From contig NZ_JBPNXV010000001.1 of NCBI RefSeq assembly GCF_051235805.1, forward strand, positions 1,426,001-1,490,000: a stretch of DNA of 64,000 bases. Reading direction: 5' to 3'. Source of the stretch: Pseudothermotoga_B sp051235805. GTDB lineage: Bacteria; Thermotogota; Thermotogae; Thermotogales; DSM-5069. Below the pieces are notes generated by a model, which made no database searches, was not told the DNA's origin, and was given only the letters and a program-made list of their open reading frames with translations. Below, piece by piece: positions 55,090 through 61,870 of this stretch. A program made the translations under genes and the position numbers. Position 1 is the stretch's first letter; each line of letters starts with the position of its first letter.

Positions 55090-56112
55090 TCATGGATAGA
55101 TTGGGTTGTAATCAATTCCAGAGTCTTCTGGTAAGGAGAAAAGAAGGTTCATGTTCTGTACTGCTTGACCAGAAGCACCTTTGACTAAATTGTCCAAAAC
55201 GCCAATTAAGATCAAGGTATTAGTACGATCGTCTTTCGCAAACGAGATGAAGAAGTGGTTTGATGCATAACTCCATTTTGTTGATGGGTAGACTCCTGGT
55301 TTGAGTACATGAATGAATTTTTCGTTCTTGTAGAACTCAAGGTAGAGTTCATAGGCTTCCTTCGATGTCAGATCTGTCTTCAAATACACCGTGCTCAAGA
55401 TGCCTCTGACCATCGGAACTAAGTGAGGTACAAAAGTGATGTGGTATCGTTTACCACAGATTTTTTTGATCTGTTCCTCCATTTCAGGAACATGTCTGTG
55501 ATTGGCAGGATTGTAAGCTTTCGTGCCTTCATCAATTTCACAGAAGGAGTATTCTGATTCCTCTTTTCTTCCAGCTCCCGAAACACCTGATTTCGCATCA
55601 ACGTAGATCTCATCTTTCAGCACTAAACCTTCTTTCAAGATTGGAGCCAATGAAAGCAGCACACAGGTTGGATAACAACCGGGGTTTCCTACTACATTAA
55701 CTTGTTTGATGCGATCTCTGAAGATCTCTACCAATCCATAAGCTCTTTTGCCCGGATCATAATCGACGAGCTTCTTTGAATACCACTTTTCATAGACAGC
55801 AGCATCTTCGAATCTGAAATCCGCACCAAGATCGATCACTTTGAGATTTCCAAGTTCTTTGACGAATTCATAACTCGTACCTGATGGCAGTGCAGTGAAA
55901 AGAATGTCACATCTTTCTCTAACCTTGTTGGCATCGATTTCCTCAAGCAAGTTCTCATCTATGGTGAAAGGAAAGAGTTCTTCAGTCAGTTTGCCAGAAT
56001 AGCTTCTTGAACCAAGATAGGCAATCTGTGTGTAGGGATGATTCTTCAAAATTCTCAAAAGCTCAAAGCCTGTGTAACCAGTGGCTCCTATGATCCCAAC
56101 TCTCAGCTTCAC
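55090..56112 (-). CDS. argC: N-acetyl-gamma-glutamyl-phosphate reductase
   Basis: A 340-residue dehydrogenase reducing the acyl phosphate made by ArgB. The Rossmann motif is VGIIGATGYTGFELLRIL and the catalytic cysteine is Cys146 in VGNPGCYPTC. The GTG start overlaps the argH stop by 4 bases. Confidence 0.96.
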   Translation of the reverse strand: MKLRVGIIGATGYTGFELLRILKNHPYTQIAYLGSRSYSGKLTEELFPFTIDENLLEEIDANKVRERCDILFTALPSGTSYEFVKELGNLKVIDLGADFRFEDAAVYEKWYSKKLVDYDPGKRAYGLVEIFRDRIKQVNVVGNPGCYPTCVLLSLAPILKEGLVLKDEIYVDAKSGVSGAGRKEESEYSFCEIDEGTKAYNPANHRHVPEMEEQIKKICGKRYHITFVPHLVPMVRGILSTVYLKTDLTSKEAYELYLEFYKNEKFIHVLKPGVYPSTKWSYASNHFFISFAKDDRTNTLILIGVLDNLVKGASGQAVQNMNLLFSLPEDSGIDYNPIYP

Positions 56113-57305
56113 TTTTCACCACCACCTAATTCCTTGGCTATCAACCTGTAAGCGTCCCTGAAAGGTACTCCTTGTTTGACTAATTCGTATACTCTTTGTG
56201 TAGCCAAGACTTCGTCTGTCAGACTGTTGAAACAACTGATTCTGTTGACTCGAAGTTTTTCGAAAACTTTTTTCATGACGGCAAGGAGGTCTTTAACGTC
56301 TTGAAAGCTATCGATTACTATCTCTTTGAGAAGTTGAAGATCTCTGTGATAACCAGTTATCAGATTCGATGTGATCATTGAGCATTCAATCATTCTCGAG
56401 ACGATAACACTGTGATATGCCCTGATCAGTTCTAATGGATCTGGATTCAATTTCTGGGGCATTATTGAACTACCTGTGCACAGTTCCTTCGGTAGTTCGA
56501 TATAGCCTATGTCAGGCAGGGAAAAGAAGATTATGTCACTCGCAAATCTGTTCAGATCGTAGGTGATCTGAGACAAAAGATGCAATATCAAGTACTCGAA
56601 CTTTCCTCGGCTCAGTTGGGTATAGATGGGATTTCGCTGAATTTTCTTAAAACCGAGTTCCTTGGCAGTCAATTTCCTATCTGTGGGTATTGGTAGTCCG
56701 TAACCTGCACCGGTTCCCAAAGGAGATTGATCGATCAGCTCGTACACCACAGAGAGCAATTTCAAATCGTCTTTCAGTGCATCGCGAAGTGCCGTTGCCC
56801 AACTTCGAAAGTTCGTCGGCATAGCCTTTCTGGTATGTGTAAAACCTGCAAAAGTAACCTTGGCGTACCTTTTTGAAAAATTCCCGACAGCTTTCATCAA
56901 ATCTTCAACAGCCTCTTTGATCTGTTTCAACTGATCTTTGTAAAGCATTCTCAGTGCCGTTAGAACTTGGTCGTTCCTCGATCTTGCCATGTGAATCTTT
57001 TTCCCGGTGTCACCAAGTTTTTGAACTAAGAAGTTCTCTATCGCGGTGTGACAATCTTCTTCTTCAGGTTTTATTTGGAACTTTCCTTGCTCGATCAAAT
57101 CTGAGAGTTCCTCAAGCGCACTTCCTATTCCATGAAATTCTTCTTGCGTGATGTACCCCATCTTCAAAAGCATCTTCGCATGTGCTGTAGAAGCAACGAT
57201 GTCATAACGAATCAACGCCATATCTACGATGTAGTCTCTACCAACGGTGAATCCTTCGACGAGTTTATCTATCTCATAACCCTTTTGCCACAACTTTTCA
57301 GACAT
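56109..57305 (-). CDS. argH: argininosuccinate lyase
   Basis: A 398-residue lyase splitting argininosuccinate into arginine and fumarate. The signature GSSIMPQKLNPDPLELIRAY (near residue 275) carries the catalytic serine loop; HMARSRNDQVLTALRM and FTHTRKAMPTNF are also conserved. It is shorter than the 460-residue E. coli enzyme, mostly at the C-terminus. The start lies 8 bases inside the 3' end of argG. Confidence 0.95.
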   Translation of the reverse strand: MSEKLWQKGYEIDKLVEGFTVGRDYIVDMALIRYDIVASTAHAKMLLKMGYITQEEFHGIGSALEELSDLIEQGKFQIKPEEEDCHTAIENFLVQKLGDTGKKIHMARSRNDQVLTALRMLYKDQLKQIKEAVEDLMKAVGNFSKRYAKVTFAGFTHTRKAMPTNFRSWATALRDALKDDLKLLSVVYELIDQSPLGTGAGYGLPIPTDRKLTAKELGFKKIQRNPIYTQLSRGKFEYLILHLLSQITYDLNRFASDIIFFSLPDIGYIELPKELCTGSSIMPQKLNPDPLELIRAYHSVIVSRMIECSMITSNLITGYHRDLQLLKEIVIDSFQDVKDLLAVMKKVFEKLRVNRISCFNSLTDEVLATQRVYELVKQGVPFRDAYRLIAKELGGGEK

Positions 57306-58560
57306 TCACTATCCCCTTTCTCCAAGCGTATGGATCCTTTTCCCTCAAAACCACGTTGTGCGCTTTGAGCCTTATCGCATGAATATTTATGAAACCTTTT
57401 GAATCCGTTGAGTCAAAACCACCTTCAACATCCATACTCGACAGAGCCTGATTGTAAAGAGAAGTTGGTGAATACCTGCTGATCGGCATGACATTTCCTT
57501 TGTAAATGCTTACCGTTACAACACCATCGATTCCTTCCTGGGATTTCTTGAAAGCACTGAGTAGGAAATCCATTTCTGGAGAAAACCAAAAACCGTTGTA
57601 AATCAGTTCGGAGAACTTAGGAGCGAGCATATCCCTCAGATGCATAACCTCTTTGTCCATAGCGATACCTTCAAGATCTCTGTGGGCAATCCAGAGAATC
57701 GTAGCACCAGGAGTCTCATAGACACCGCGCGACTTTATACCGATGAATCTGTTTTCCACCATATCAACTCTTCCAACGCCATTTTGCGCACCGACTTTGT
57801 TCAGATACTCAAAGATCTCCAACGGGTCTTCTTTCTCTGTAGAGTCGTTCAAATTTAAGATCTTAATTGGTACTCCATCTTTGAAATGAATCTGCAGAAC
57901 GGTCTCTTGGTCAGGCGCCTCTTTGGGTGAGACTGTTCTGTTGAAAATCGATTCATCGGCTTTCATCGATGGATCTTCAAGCATACCTGCTTCGTGAGAT
58001 ATGTGCATTAGATTTTCATCTTCACTGTAAGGTTTTTCTGCACTCGCCTTCACGGGTATGCCTTTCTTTTTTGCGTAATTTATCAGATCGGTTCTTCCTT
58101 TGAAGTGCGATAGAAACTCTGGGTCCTTCCATGGAGAAATCACTTTGAGCTGAGGGGCAAGTGCAGCATAGGTTAATTCAAATCTGACTTGGTCATTCCC
58201 CTTTCCTGTTGCACCATGAGCGAGATATTGTGCCTCCTCCATTAAAGCTATCTCGACTTGTCTCTTGGCGATCAGAGGTCTGGCAAGCGATGTGCCGAGT
58301 AGGTATCTTCCTTCGTACACAGCGTTGCCCATAAGAGCAACAAAGATGAATTGGGTTACGAATTCTCTTCTGAGATCTTCAACATAAACCTTCACTGCGC
58401 CTGTTTTGAGTGCCTTTTCCTCAATCTGCTGAAAGTCTTCCTGTTGTCCCACATTTGCCACGTAAGCGATTACTTCGAAATTTCTCTCGCAAAGCCATTT
58501 GAGAATCACAGAAGTATCCAATCCACCACTGTAGGCAAGTATCACTTTTTCCTTCTCCAC
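57298..58560 (-). CDS. argG: argininosuccinate synthase
   Basis: A 420-residue enzyme joining citrulline and aspartate with ATP. The PPi-loop is LAYSGGLDTSVILKWL at the N-terminus; AHGATGKGNDQVRFELTY and GRVDMVENRFIGIKSRGVYE are diagnostic. The GTG start follows AAGGAGG. It is the first gene of the eight-gene arginine/carbamoyl-phosphate operon and lies just behind the attenuator at 58581-58615. No argF or argR is seen in the window. Confidence 0.97.
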   Translation of the reverse strand: MEKEKVILAYSGGLDTSVILKWLCERNFEVIAYVANVGQQEDFQQIEEKALKTGAVKVYVEDLRREFVTQFIFVALMGNAVYEGRYLLGTSLARPLIAKRQVEIALMEEAQYLAHGATGKGNDQVRFELTYAALAPQLKVISPWKDPEFLSHFKGRTDLINYAKKKGIPVKASAEKPYSEDENLMHISHEAGMLEDPSMKADESIFNRTVSPKEAPDQETVLQIHFKDGVPIKILNLNDSTEKEDPLEIFEYLNKVGAQNGVGRVDMVENRFIGIKSRGVYETPGATILWIAHRDLEGIAMDKEVMHLRDMLAPKFSELIYNGFWFSPEMDFLLSAFKKSQEGIDGVVTVSIYKGNVMPISRYSPTSLYNQALSSMDVEGGFDSTDSKGFINIHAIRLKAHNVVLREKDPYAWRKGIVNV

Positions 58561-58580
58561 AATCTTTCCTCCTTTCTGCT

Positions 58581-58615
58581 AAAAAAAACGGCCATATCAT
58601 TTCTGATATGGCCGT
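58581..58615 (-). terminator. attenuator terminator before argG
   Basis: A perfect 12-bp stem ACGGCCATATCA/TGATATGGCCGT with a GAAA loop is followed by seven further T residues. It ends 20 bases before the argG start, so it can only regulate argG, not end an upstream gene. Confidence 0.9.
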
Positions 58616-58641
58616 GTGGGTGCTGTAAAAGCAAAGACGGA

Positions 58642-58737
58642 CTAAGTGCCGTTTAACACCCACCGGCCCTTAGTCCGTCTGAGAATGCTCAAAACTACCT
58701 TCTCATTGAATTTCTTTGTGCAAAAACTGTTTTTCAA
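58642..58737 (-). CDS. putative arginine leader peptide (attenuation)
   Basis: A 31-codon frame from TTG 58737 to TAG 58642. GGGGG lies 8 bases upstream of the TTG, similar to the sites of hom and the DUF4143 gene. The peptide ends LRRTKGRWVLNGT. Arg codons AGA CGG (residues 20-21) coincide exactly with the 5' arm of hairpin A, and a third Arg codon, CGG, is residue 25, at the antiterminator arm. The stop codon lies in the 3' arm of hairpin A. This is how a stalling leader peptide should be placed. Translation is not proven. Confidence 0.6.
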   Translation of the reverse strand: MKNSFCTKKFNEKVVLSILRRTKGRWVLNGT

Positions 58738-58768
58738 CCTTTATACCCCCATGAGTTTCTTAGCAAGT

Positions 58769-58797
58769 ATGATATCAGCAGAAATTCGTTCTGTCAA
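58769..58797 (-). promoter_or_regulatory. promoter of the arginine operon
   Basis: On the minus strand TTGACA and TATCAT are separated by 17 bases. It begins 4 bases after the stop of the HMA-domain gene. Transcription should begin near 58762, about 25 bases before the leader-peptide start. Confidence 0.75.
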
Positions 58798-58800
58798 TAG

Positions 58801-59004
58801 TCATACTTCATGAAATTCTTTCACCGGATAGTCTATCTTCGCCAGTTCGTCAATCACCTTCTGAACGTCTTCTGTTTCAAGCAAAACTGTCTTCTTCGAT
58901 AGATCGATCTCATAGTTTTTGATACCCATTTCTTCAAGTTTTCTCGATATCCTCATCTTGCAATGATTGCAGGAGATATCTGGTACCTGTAACAGATACC
59001 TCAC
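58801..59004 (-). CDS. small heavy-metal-associated (HMA) domain protein
   Basis: A 67-residue ferredoxin-like HMA domain with the metal-binding CxxC at residues 12-15 (DISCNHCKMRI). Proteins of this size are copper or other soft-metal chaperones. GTG 59004 has a 7-base gap from GGAGGTG; GTG 59010 is too close. No P-type ATPase or metal regulator lies beside it; it follows the DUF438-DUF1858 genes on the same strand and is probably co-transcribed. Confidence 0.82.
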   Translation of the reverse strand: MRYLLQVPDISCNHCKMRISRKLEEMGIKNYEIDLSKKTVLLETEDVQKVIDELAKIDYPVKEFHEV

Positions 59005-59032
59005 AAACACACCTCCTTGATCTGTTTGTAAT

Positions 59033-59266
59033 TCATAAACCTTTGACAGAAAAACCTTTTCTTTTCAACTCTTGAACAACATAATTCAGGTCTTTGTTCT
59101 GTTTCTTACAACCTTCCCTTAGGGTCATCACTCGCCCAACTGTGTTTCTCAGCAGTGGGTTTTTTACTCCGACAAAACCCATCTGTGCAAGTATATCTAT
59201 TAATTCTGGATATTCATCTGTCAGTTCAAAGATACTCTTATCAAGGTCTATCTCTTTAATCTGCAA
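59033..59266 (-). CDS. DUF1858 domain protein
   Basis: A 77-residue protein matching DUF1858, the small helical domain also found at the N-terminus of ScdA/RIC-type iron-sulfur repair proteins. The segments IFELTDEYPELIDILAQMGF and GRVMTLREGCKKQNKD are typical. The TTG start follows AAGGAG and overlaps the DUF438 gene by 11 bases, so translation is coupled. Its function is unknown. Confidence 0.85.
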   Translation of the reverse strand: MQIKEIDLDKSIFELTDEYPELIDILAQMGFVGVKNPLLRNTVGRVMTLREGCKKQNKDLNYVVQELKRKGFSVKGL

Positions 59267-60437
59267 GTCTTTTTTCTCCTTTCAGATCTCTTATCTGCGT
59301 GATGTCTTGTGTCACTTCAAGAGTACCAAGGTACTTGCCGTCTTTGTCTCTCACTGCGAAATACCTTATGTAGATGAACCTACCTTTGAAGTTTATCCAG
59401 AAGTCTACTGAATCCTTTTCACCCTTCTTGAACCATTCTATTATCTGCATAACCCTGTCAACACTTTGCGGTGGGTGACAGTTGCGTACTTCGCGACCAA
59501 TTACACTTTTTGTCCTTAAGAAAATCCGATCTTTTGATTTTGAAAAGTATTTGACTTTATCATCAACATCGACAAAAGTTATATCCACAGGCATCGTGTT
59601 GAGTATCGATTCAAGTTCGGTGAGTGAAAGCTTTCCGGTTTCAAAAATCACCTCATCGTTTTCGACCGTTGGATTAATCGAGAGACTCTTCTCAAACTCA
59701 TCGATCAATTTGTCAAGCGTGGCTGGCAGTTTTACAAAGGCAAAACCAGTCTCTTTCATCTCCTTCAAGATATCAACCCACTCTTGAGGTGAGAGCATCT
59801 CGAGAGCCGTTGGGAAGAGTATGTTTTCTTCTTTGAAGATCATCGAATCGATCTCCTCAATCAGTGGCTCGAGGTATTTTTTCAGATAATCCTCTAATTC
59901 AGTCTCTTTGAAATTCGCAATTGCTTCTTTCATCATCGATCTTATATCGTTGTGTTTTCCCCACACGACCTTTGATGGTCCCATGAATCCATGTTTTTCA
60001 AGATAAGGGAAAAGCAAGTGTTCTTTTGCGGCATAGTGGAGATCAACTTTACTCAGTTGCTCGAGTAAATCTTTCAACTTGTCAATATCATTTTCTTGGA
60101 TTACTCGCTTGATTCTTTCAGTAAGCCCTTTGATCTGTTGGTTTTCTTGTTTCAAAAGGTTTACGGGATGAACAGGATAGTCTACATTTTTGAGACTTTC
60201 AGAGAGTATGCTTTCAAAGAGCAAGGCGTGAACGTTACAGAATCGCTTGATTTCATCAACAGGAACTCCTTCATTTATCAGCTCTTGTTCTATCTGGGCG
60301 ATCTCAAAAGATGTAATGGAACCTATTTCTTTTACAAACTTCTCTTTTGCCTCTTGAGGCGTCATTCCCTTGTGAAGTTCTCTTATTATGTCCTTTATCA
60401 TCTGTTTTTTTCCTTGATTCGATATACCCTGACTCAT
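59256..60437 (-). CDS. DUF438/hemerythrin-like/PAS domain protein
   Basis: A 393-residue protein. The N-terminal DUF438 (HKGMTPQEAKEKFVKEIGSI, residues 17-36) is followed by a hemerythrin-like four-helix region with HYAAKEHLLFPYLEKHG and IFKEENILFPTALEML, and a C-terminal PAS domain (about 275-385, GREVRNCHPPQSVDRVM). The histidines and glutamates could bind a di-iron centre for sensing oxygen or NO. ATG 60437 follows GGGAGGTGG, with a TATAAT at 60475-60480 but no clear -35. It heads the DUF438-DUF1858-HMA unit. Confidence 0.85.
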   Translation of the reverse strand: MSQGISNQGKKQMIKDIIRELHKGMTPQEAKEKFVKEIGSITSFEIAQIEQELINEGVPVDEIKRFCNVHALLFESILSESLKNVDYPVHPVNLLKQENQQIKGLTERIKRVIQENDIDKLKDLLEQLSKVDLHYAAKEHLLFPYLEKHGFMGPSKVVWGKHNDIRSMMKEAIANFKETELEDYLKKYLEPLIEEIDSMIFKEENILFPTALEMLSPQEWVDILKEMKETGFAFVKLPATLDKLIDEFEKSLSINPTVENDEVIFETGKLSLTELESILNTMPVDITFVDVDDKVKYFSKSKDRIFLRTKSVIGREVRNCHPPQSVDRVMQIIEWFKKGEKDSVDFWINFKGRFIYIRYFAVRDKDGKYLGTLEVTQDITQIRDLKGEKRLAD

Positions 60438-60515
60438 CTAACCACCTCCCGAAAAGTAGATCTGTTCTATCTGAATTATATCATGTCAAGAAAGATTTGC
60501 CTCGAAGGTTGCTTC

Positions 60516-60548
60516 AAAGAAAAAAGCGGCTTTTTCAGCCGCTTTTTG
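60516..60548. terminator. bidirectional-looking terminator after tRNA-Glu
   Basis: A 10-bp stem AAAAGCGGCT/AGCCGCTTTT with a short loop has T-runs on both strands. It lies 6 bases beyond the CCA end of tRNA-Glu and ends that minus-strand transcript. Confidence 0.8.
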
Positions 60549-60553
60549 AACTC

Positions 60554-60628
60554 TGGCAGCCCCACCGGGAATCGAACCCGGACCTTCGGACTGAGAATCC
60601 GATGGACTAGCCATTATCCTATGGGGCC
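60554..60628 (-). tRNA. tRNA-Glu (anticodon CTC)
   Basis: A 75-base tRNA with encoded CCA. The anticodon stem TCGGA/TCCGA holds loop TTCTCAG (anticodon CTC). The T-arm is CCGGG/CCCGG with TTCGATT. The acceptor GGCCCCA/TGGGGCT has an unusual G-T first pair. It decodes GAG. Confidence 0.93.
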
Positions 60629-60639
60629 AGACAAATTAT

Positions 60640-60668
60640 ATTATACCACAAACCTAAGGATTTTTCAA
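60640..60668 (-). promoter_or_regulatory. promoter of tRNA-Glu
   Basis: On the minus strand TTGAAA and TATAAT are separated by 17 bases, 11 bases before the tRNA. Confidence 0.75.
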
Positions 60669-60735
60669 GATGCTTTTTCTCGTTGCTCGCAATTTCATGA
60701 TATCACAGAGTTCTTTACCAATCAATAGCTTATGA

Positions 60736-61686
60736 TCAAAAAGTCATTTTCTGCTCGAGATTTTCGTATATCAAAGCAAGCTGTATCAAACTGACCAAGA
60801 GATTTCCCTTCAGCTGGATCAAGTCGATTTCGTTCAAAGCACCACTGAAATAGTAATAATTGATCAGTTCAAAGGTTCTCTTGTCAATCTTCTGGTCACC
60901 TATGTCAGCGTAACTCAGAGCTAATGTGTCGGCATCGATCAGAATATGACACAAACCCCACGAAACAGCCTGTATGTTATCCTGATATATCTCTGCTCTG
61001 AAAGAAGCTGGAAAGAGTCTCGATTCTTTGTAAGCGATCGCCAACAAGAGTTCAGGTGGAATCTTTGATAGATCAACAGAATCTCGATAGAAGGTCGATG
61101 AAGTTTCATGAACTCTTTCAACTGTCGTCGATGAATAGCCATAGGCTACTCGCGTCAACAATTCGGCGTATCTTTTCATCTGCTCTTCAGAAAGCTGATC
61201 TTCGTAGAATTCTTCATACCAAACTCTGAACAAGCCTTTTCTCTGCCAATCTCTCATCAAGAGATTGCAGATTCTTTCTGAAAGTTTCTCGTCTTTCTGA
61301 GACTCTAAGAGTTCGATCGTTACTGGTACAGAGTCGTCAAAATTGTCTAAGAACAGAACTTCCTCTGAATGATTTGATGGCAAGTGCTCTCTGATGTAAT
61401 CTTTTATCCTGGTATCATATATTTCTGCTTTTTCAATGACTTTGAGATCTGATAGTTCAACTGAGCTTTTGAAGTATTGGTAATACGCCAAGACATCGTC
61501 ATCGTAACTATCCTGCTCCAAAAGTGCTTCGATTCTCTGCATATCGAGAAATGGACCATATTTGTACATTATGGCGATATACCTGATCTGTAGATCGCCT
61601 GGCAGATCTGTGGGCTCATATGTTACGCACGCGTATAGAAGAAAGAAAATCATCACGATGAGAACGAATGTCTTTATGTACTTCAT
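60736..61686 (-). CDS. predicted lipoprotein with lytic-transglycosylase-like domain
   Basis: About 316 residues. A lipoprotein signal (FFLLYAC, lipobox LYAC) is followed by a long helical region, and then a lysozyme-like SLT segment PELLLAIAYKESRLFPASFRA with the likely catalytic Glu in YKESRLFP (about residue 221) and SWGLCHILIDAD in place of the usual GLMQI motif. It may cleave peptidoglycan from the periplasmic or outer face. Family similarity is weak beyond the active-site region. The start is ATG 61686 or GTG 61689, and no good ribosome site is visible. The tnpB element ends only 34 bases upstream, which may have displaced the promoter. Confidence 0.6.
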   Translation of the reverse strand: MKYIKTFVLIVMIFFLLYACVTYEPTDLPGDLQIRYIAIMYKYGPFLDMQRIEALLEQDSYDDDVLAYYQYFKSSVELSDLKVIEKAEIYDTRIKDYIREHLPSNHSEEVLFLDNFDDSVPVTIELLESQKDEKLSERICNLLMRDWQRKGLFRVWYEEFYEDQLSEEQMKRYAELLTRVAYGYSSTTVERVHETSSTFYRDSVDLSKIPPELLLAIAYKESRLFPASFRAEIYQDNIQAVSWGLCHILIDADTLALSYADIGDQKIDKRTFELINYYYFSGALNEIDLIQLKGNLLVSLIQLALIYENLEQKMTF

Positions 61687-61719
61687 CACACAGTGTATTG
61701 TATAACATTCCCAAGGGCT

Positions 61720-61870
61720 GTGACATCCTCCTCCTAATTAATTAGGAGGCATCCACTCGTAGGATGGTAGCTTTTGCCACAGGTTGGCCAGCATTCCCCG
61801 GATGATCCGGATCATCACCTTGGCCTTTGGGGGTGTCACACTCCCCTTTCTCCCAGAGTCTTGCTCCAAG
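61720..61870 (-). ncRNA. possible right-end guide RNA (omega/reRNA) of the tnpB element
   Basis: In this family the guide RNA scaffold overlaps the tnpB 3' end and right end, and the guide is the flanking sequence. Here the palindrome at 61730-61749 and terminal GATGTCAC fit the scaffold end. The 'guide' would start at 61719 with AGCCCTTGGGAATG, inside the region before the lipoprotein gene. The 5' limit is a guess, and whether the RNA is made is unknown. Confidence 0.3.

Larger units (their letters stand above)
58561..58774 (-). promoter_or_regulatory. argG leader with attenuator structures
   Basis: A leader of about 200 bases between the promoter and argG. In minus-strand order: the leader peptide frame; hairpin A (58635-58680), with a perfect 12-bp stem AGACGGACTAAG/CTTAGTCCGTCT extended by GCCG/CGGC; an antiterminator in which GGCCGGTGGGTG (58657-58668) pairs with CACCCACACGGCC (58610-58622) as 12 Watson-Crick pairs with one bulged A; and the terminator (58581-58615). 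The antiterminator arm is held inside hairpin A, and its other arm overlaps the terminator stem, so the three are mutually exclusive. A ligand-binding riboswitch is the alternative reading. Confidence 0.8.

Noticed and set aside
58421..58663. An 80-codon minus-strand frame overlapping the arg leader and argG start
   Set aside because: It runs through the terminator hairpin and into argG in another frame; the 31-codon leader frame fits the RNA structures better.
58561..58774. A T-box or known riboswitch in the argG leader
   Set aside because: I do not see the T-box consensus or the conserved core of a riboswitch I can recall, including guanidine types; the Arg codons favour peptide-based attenuation, though a covariance search is needed to be certain.
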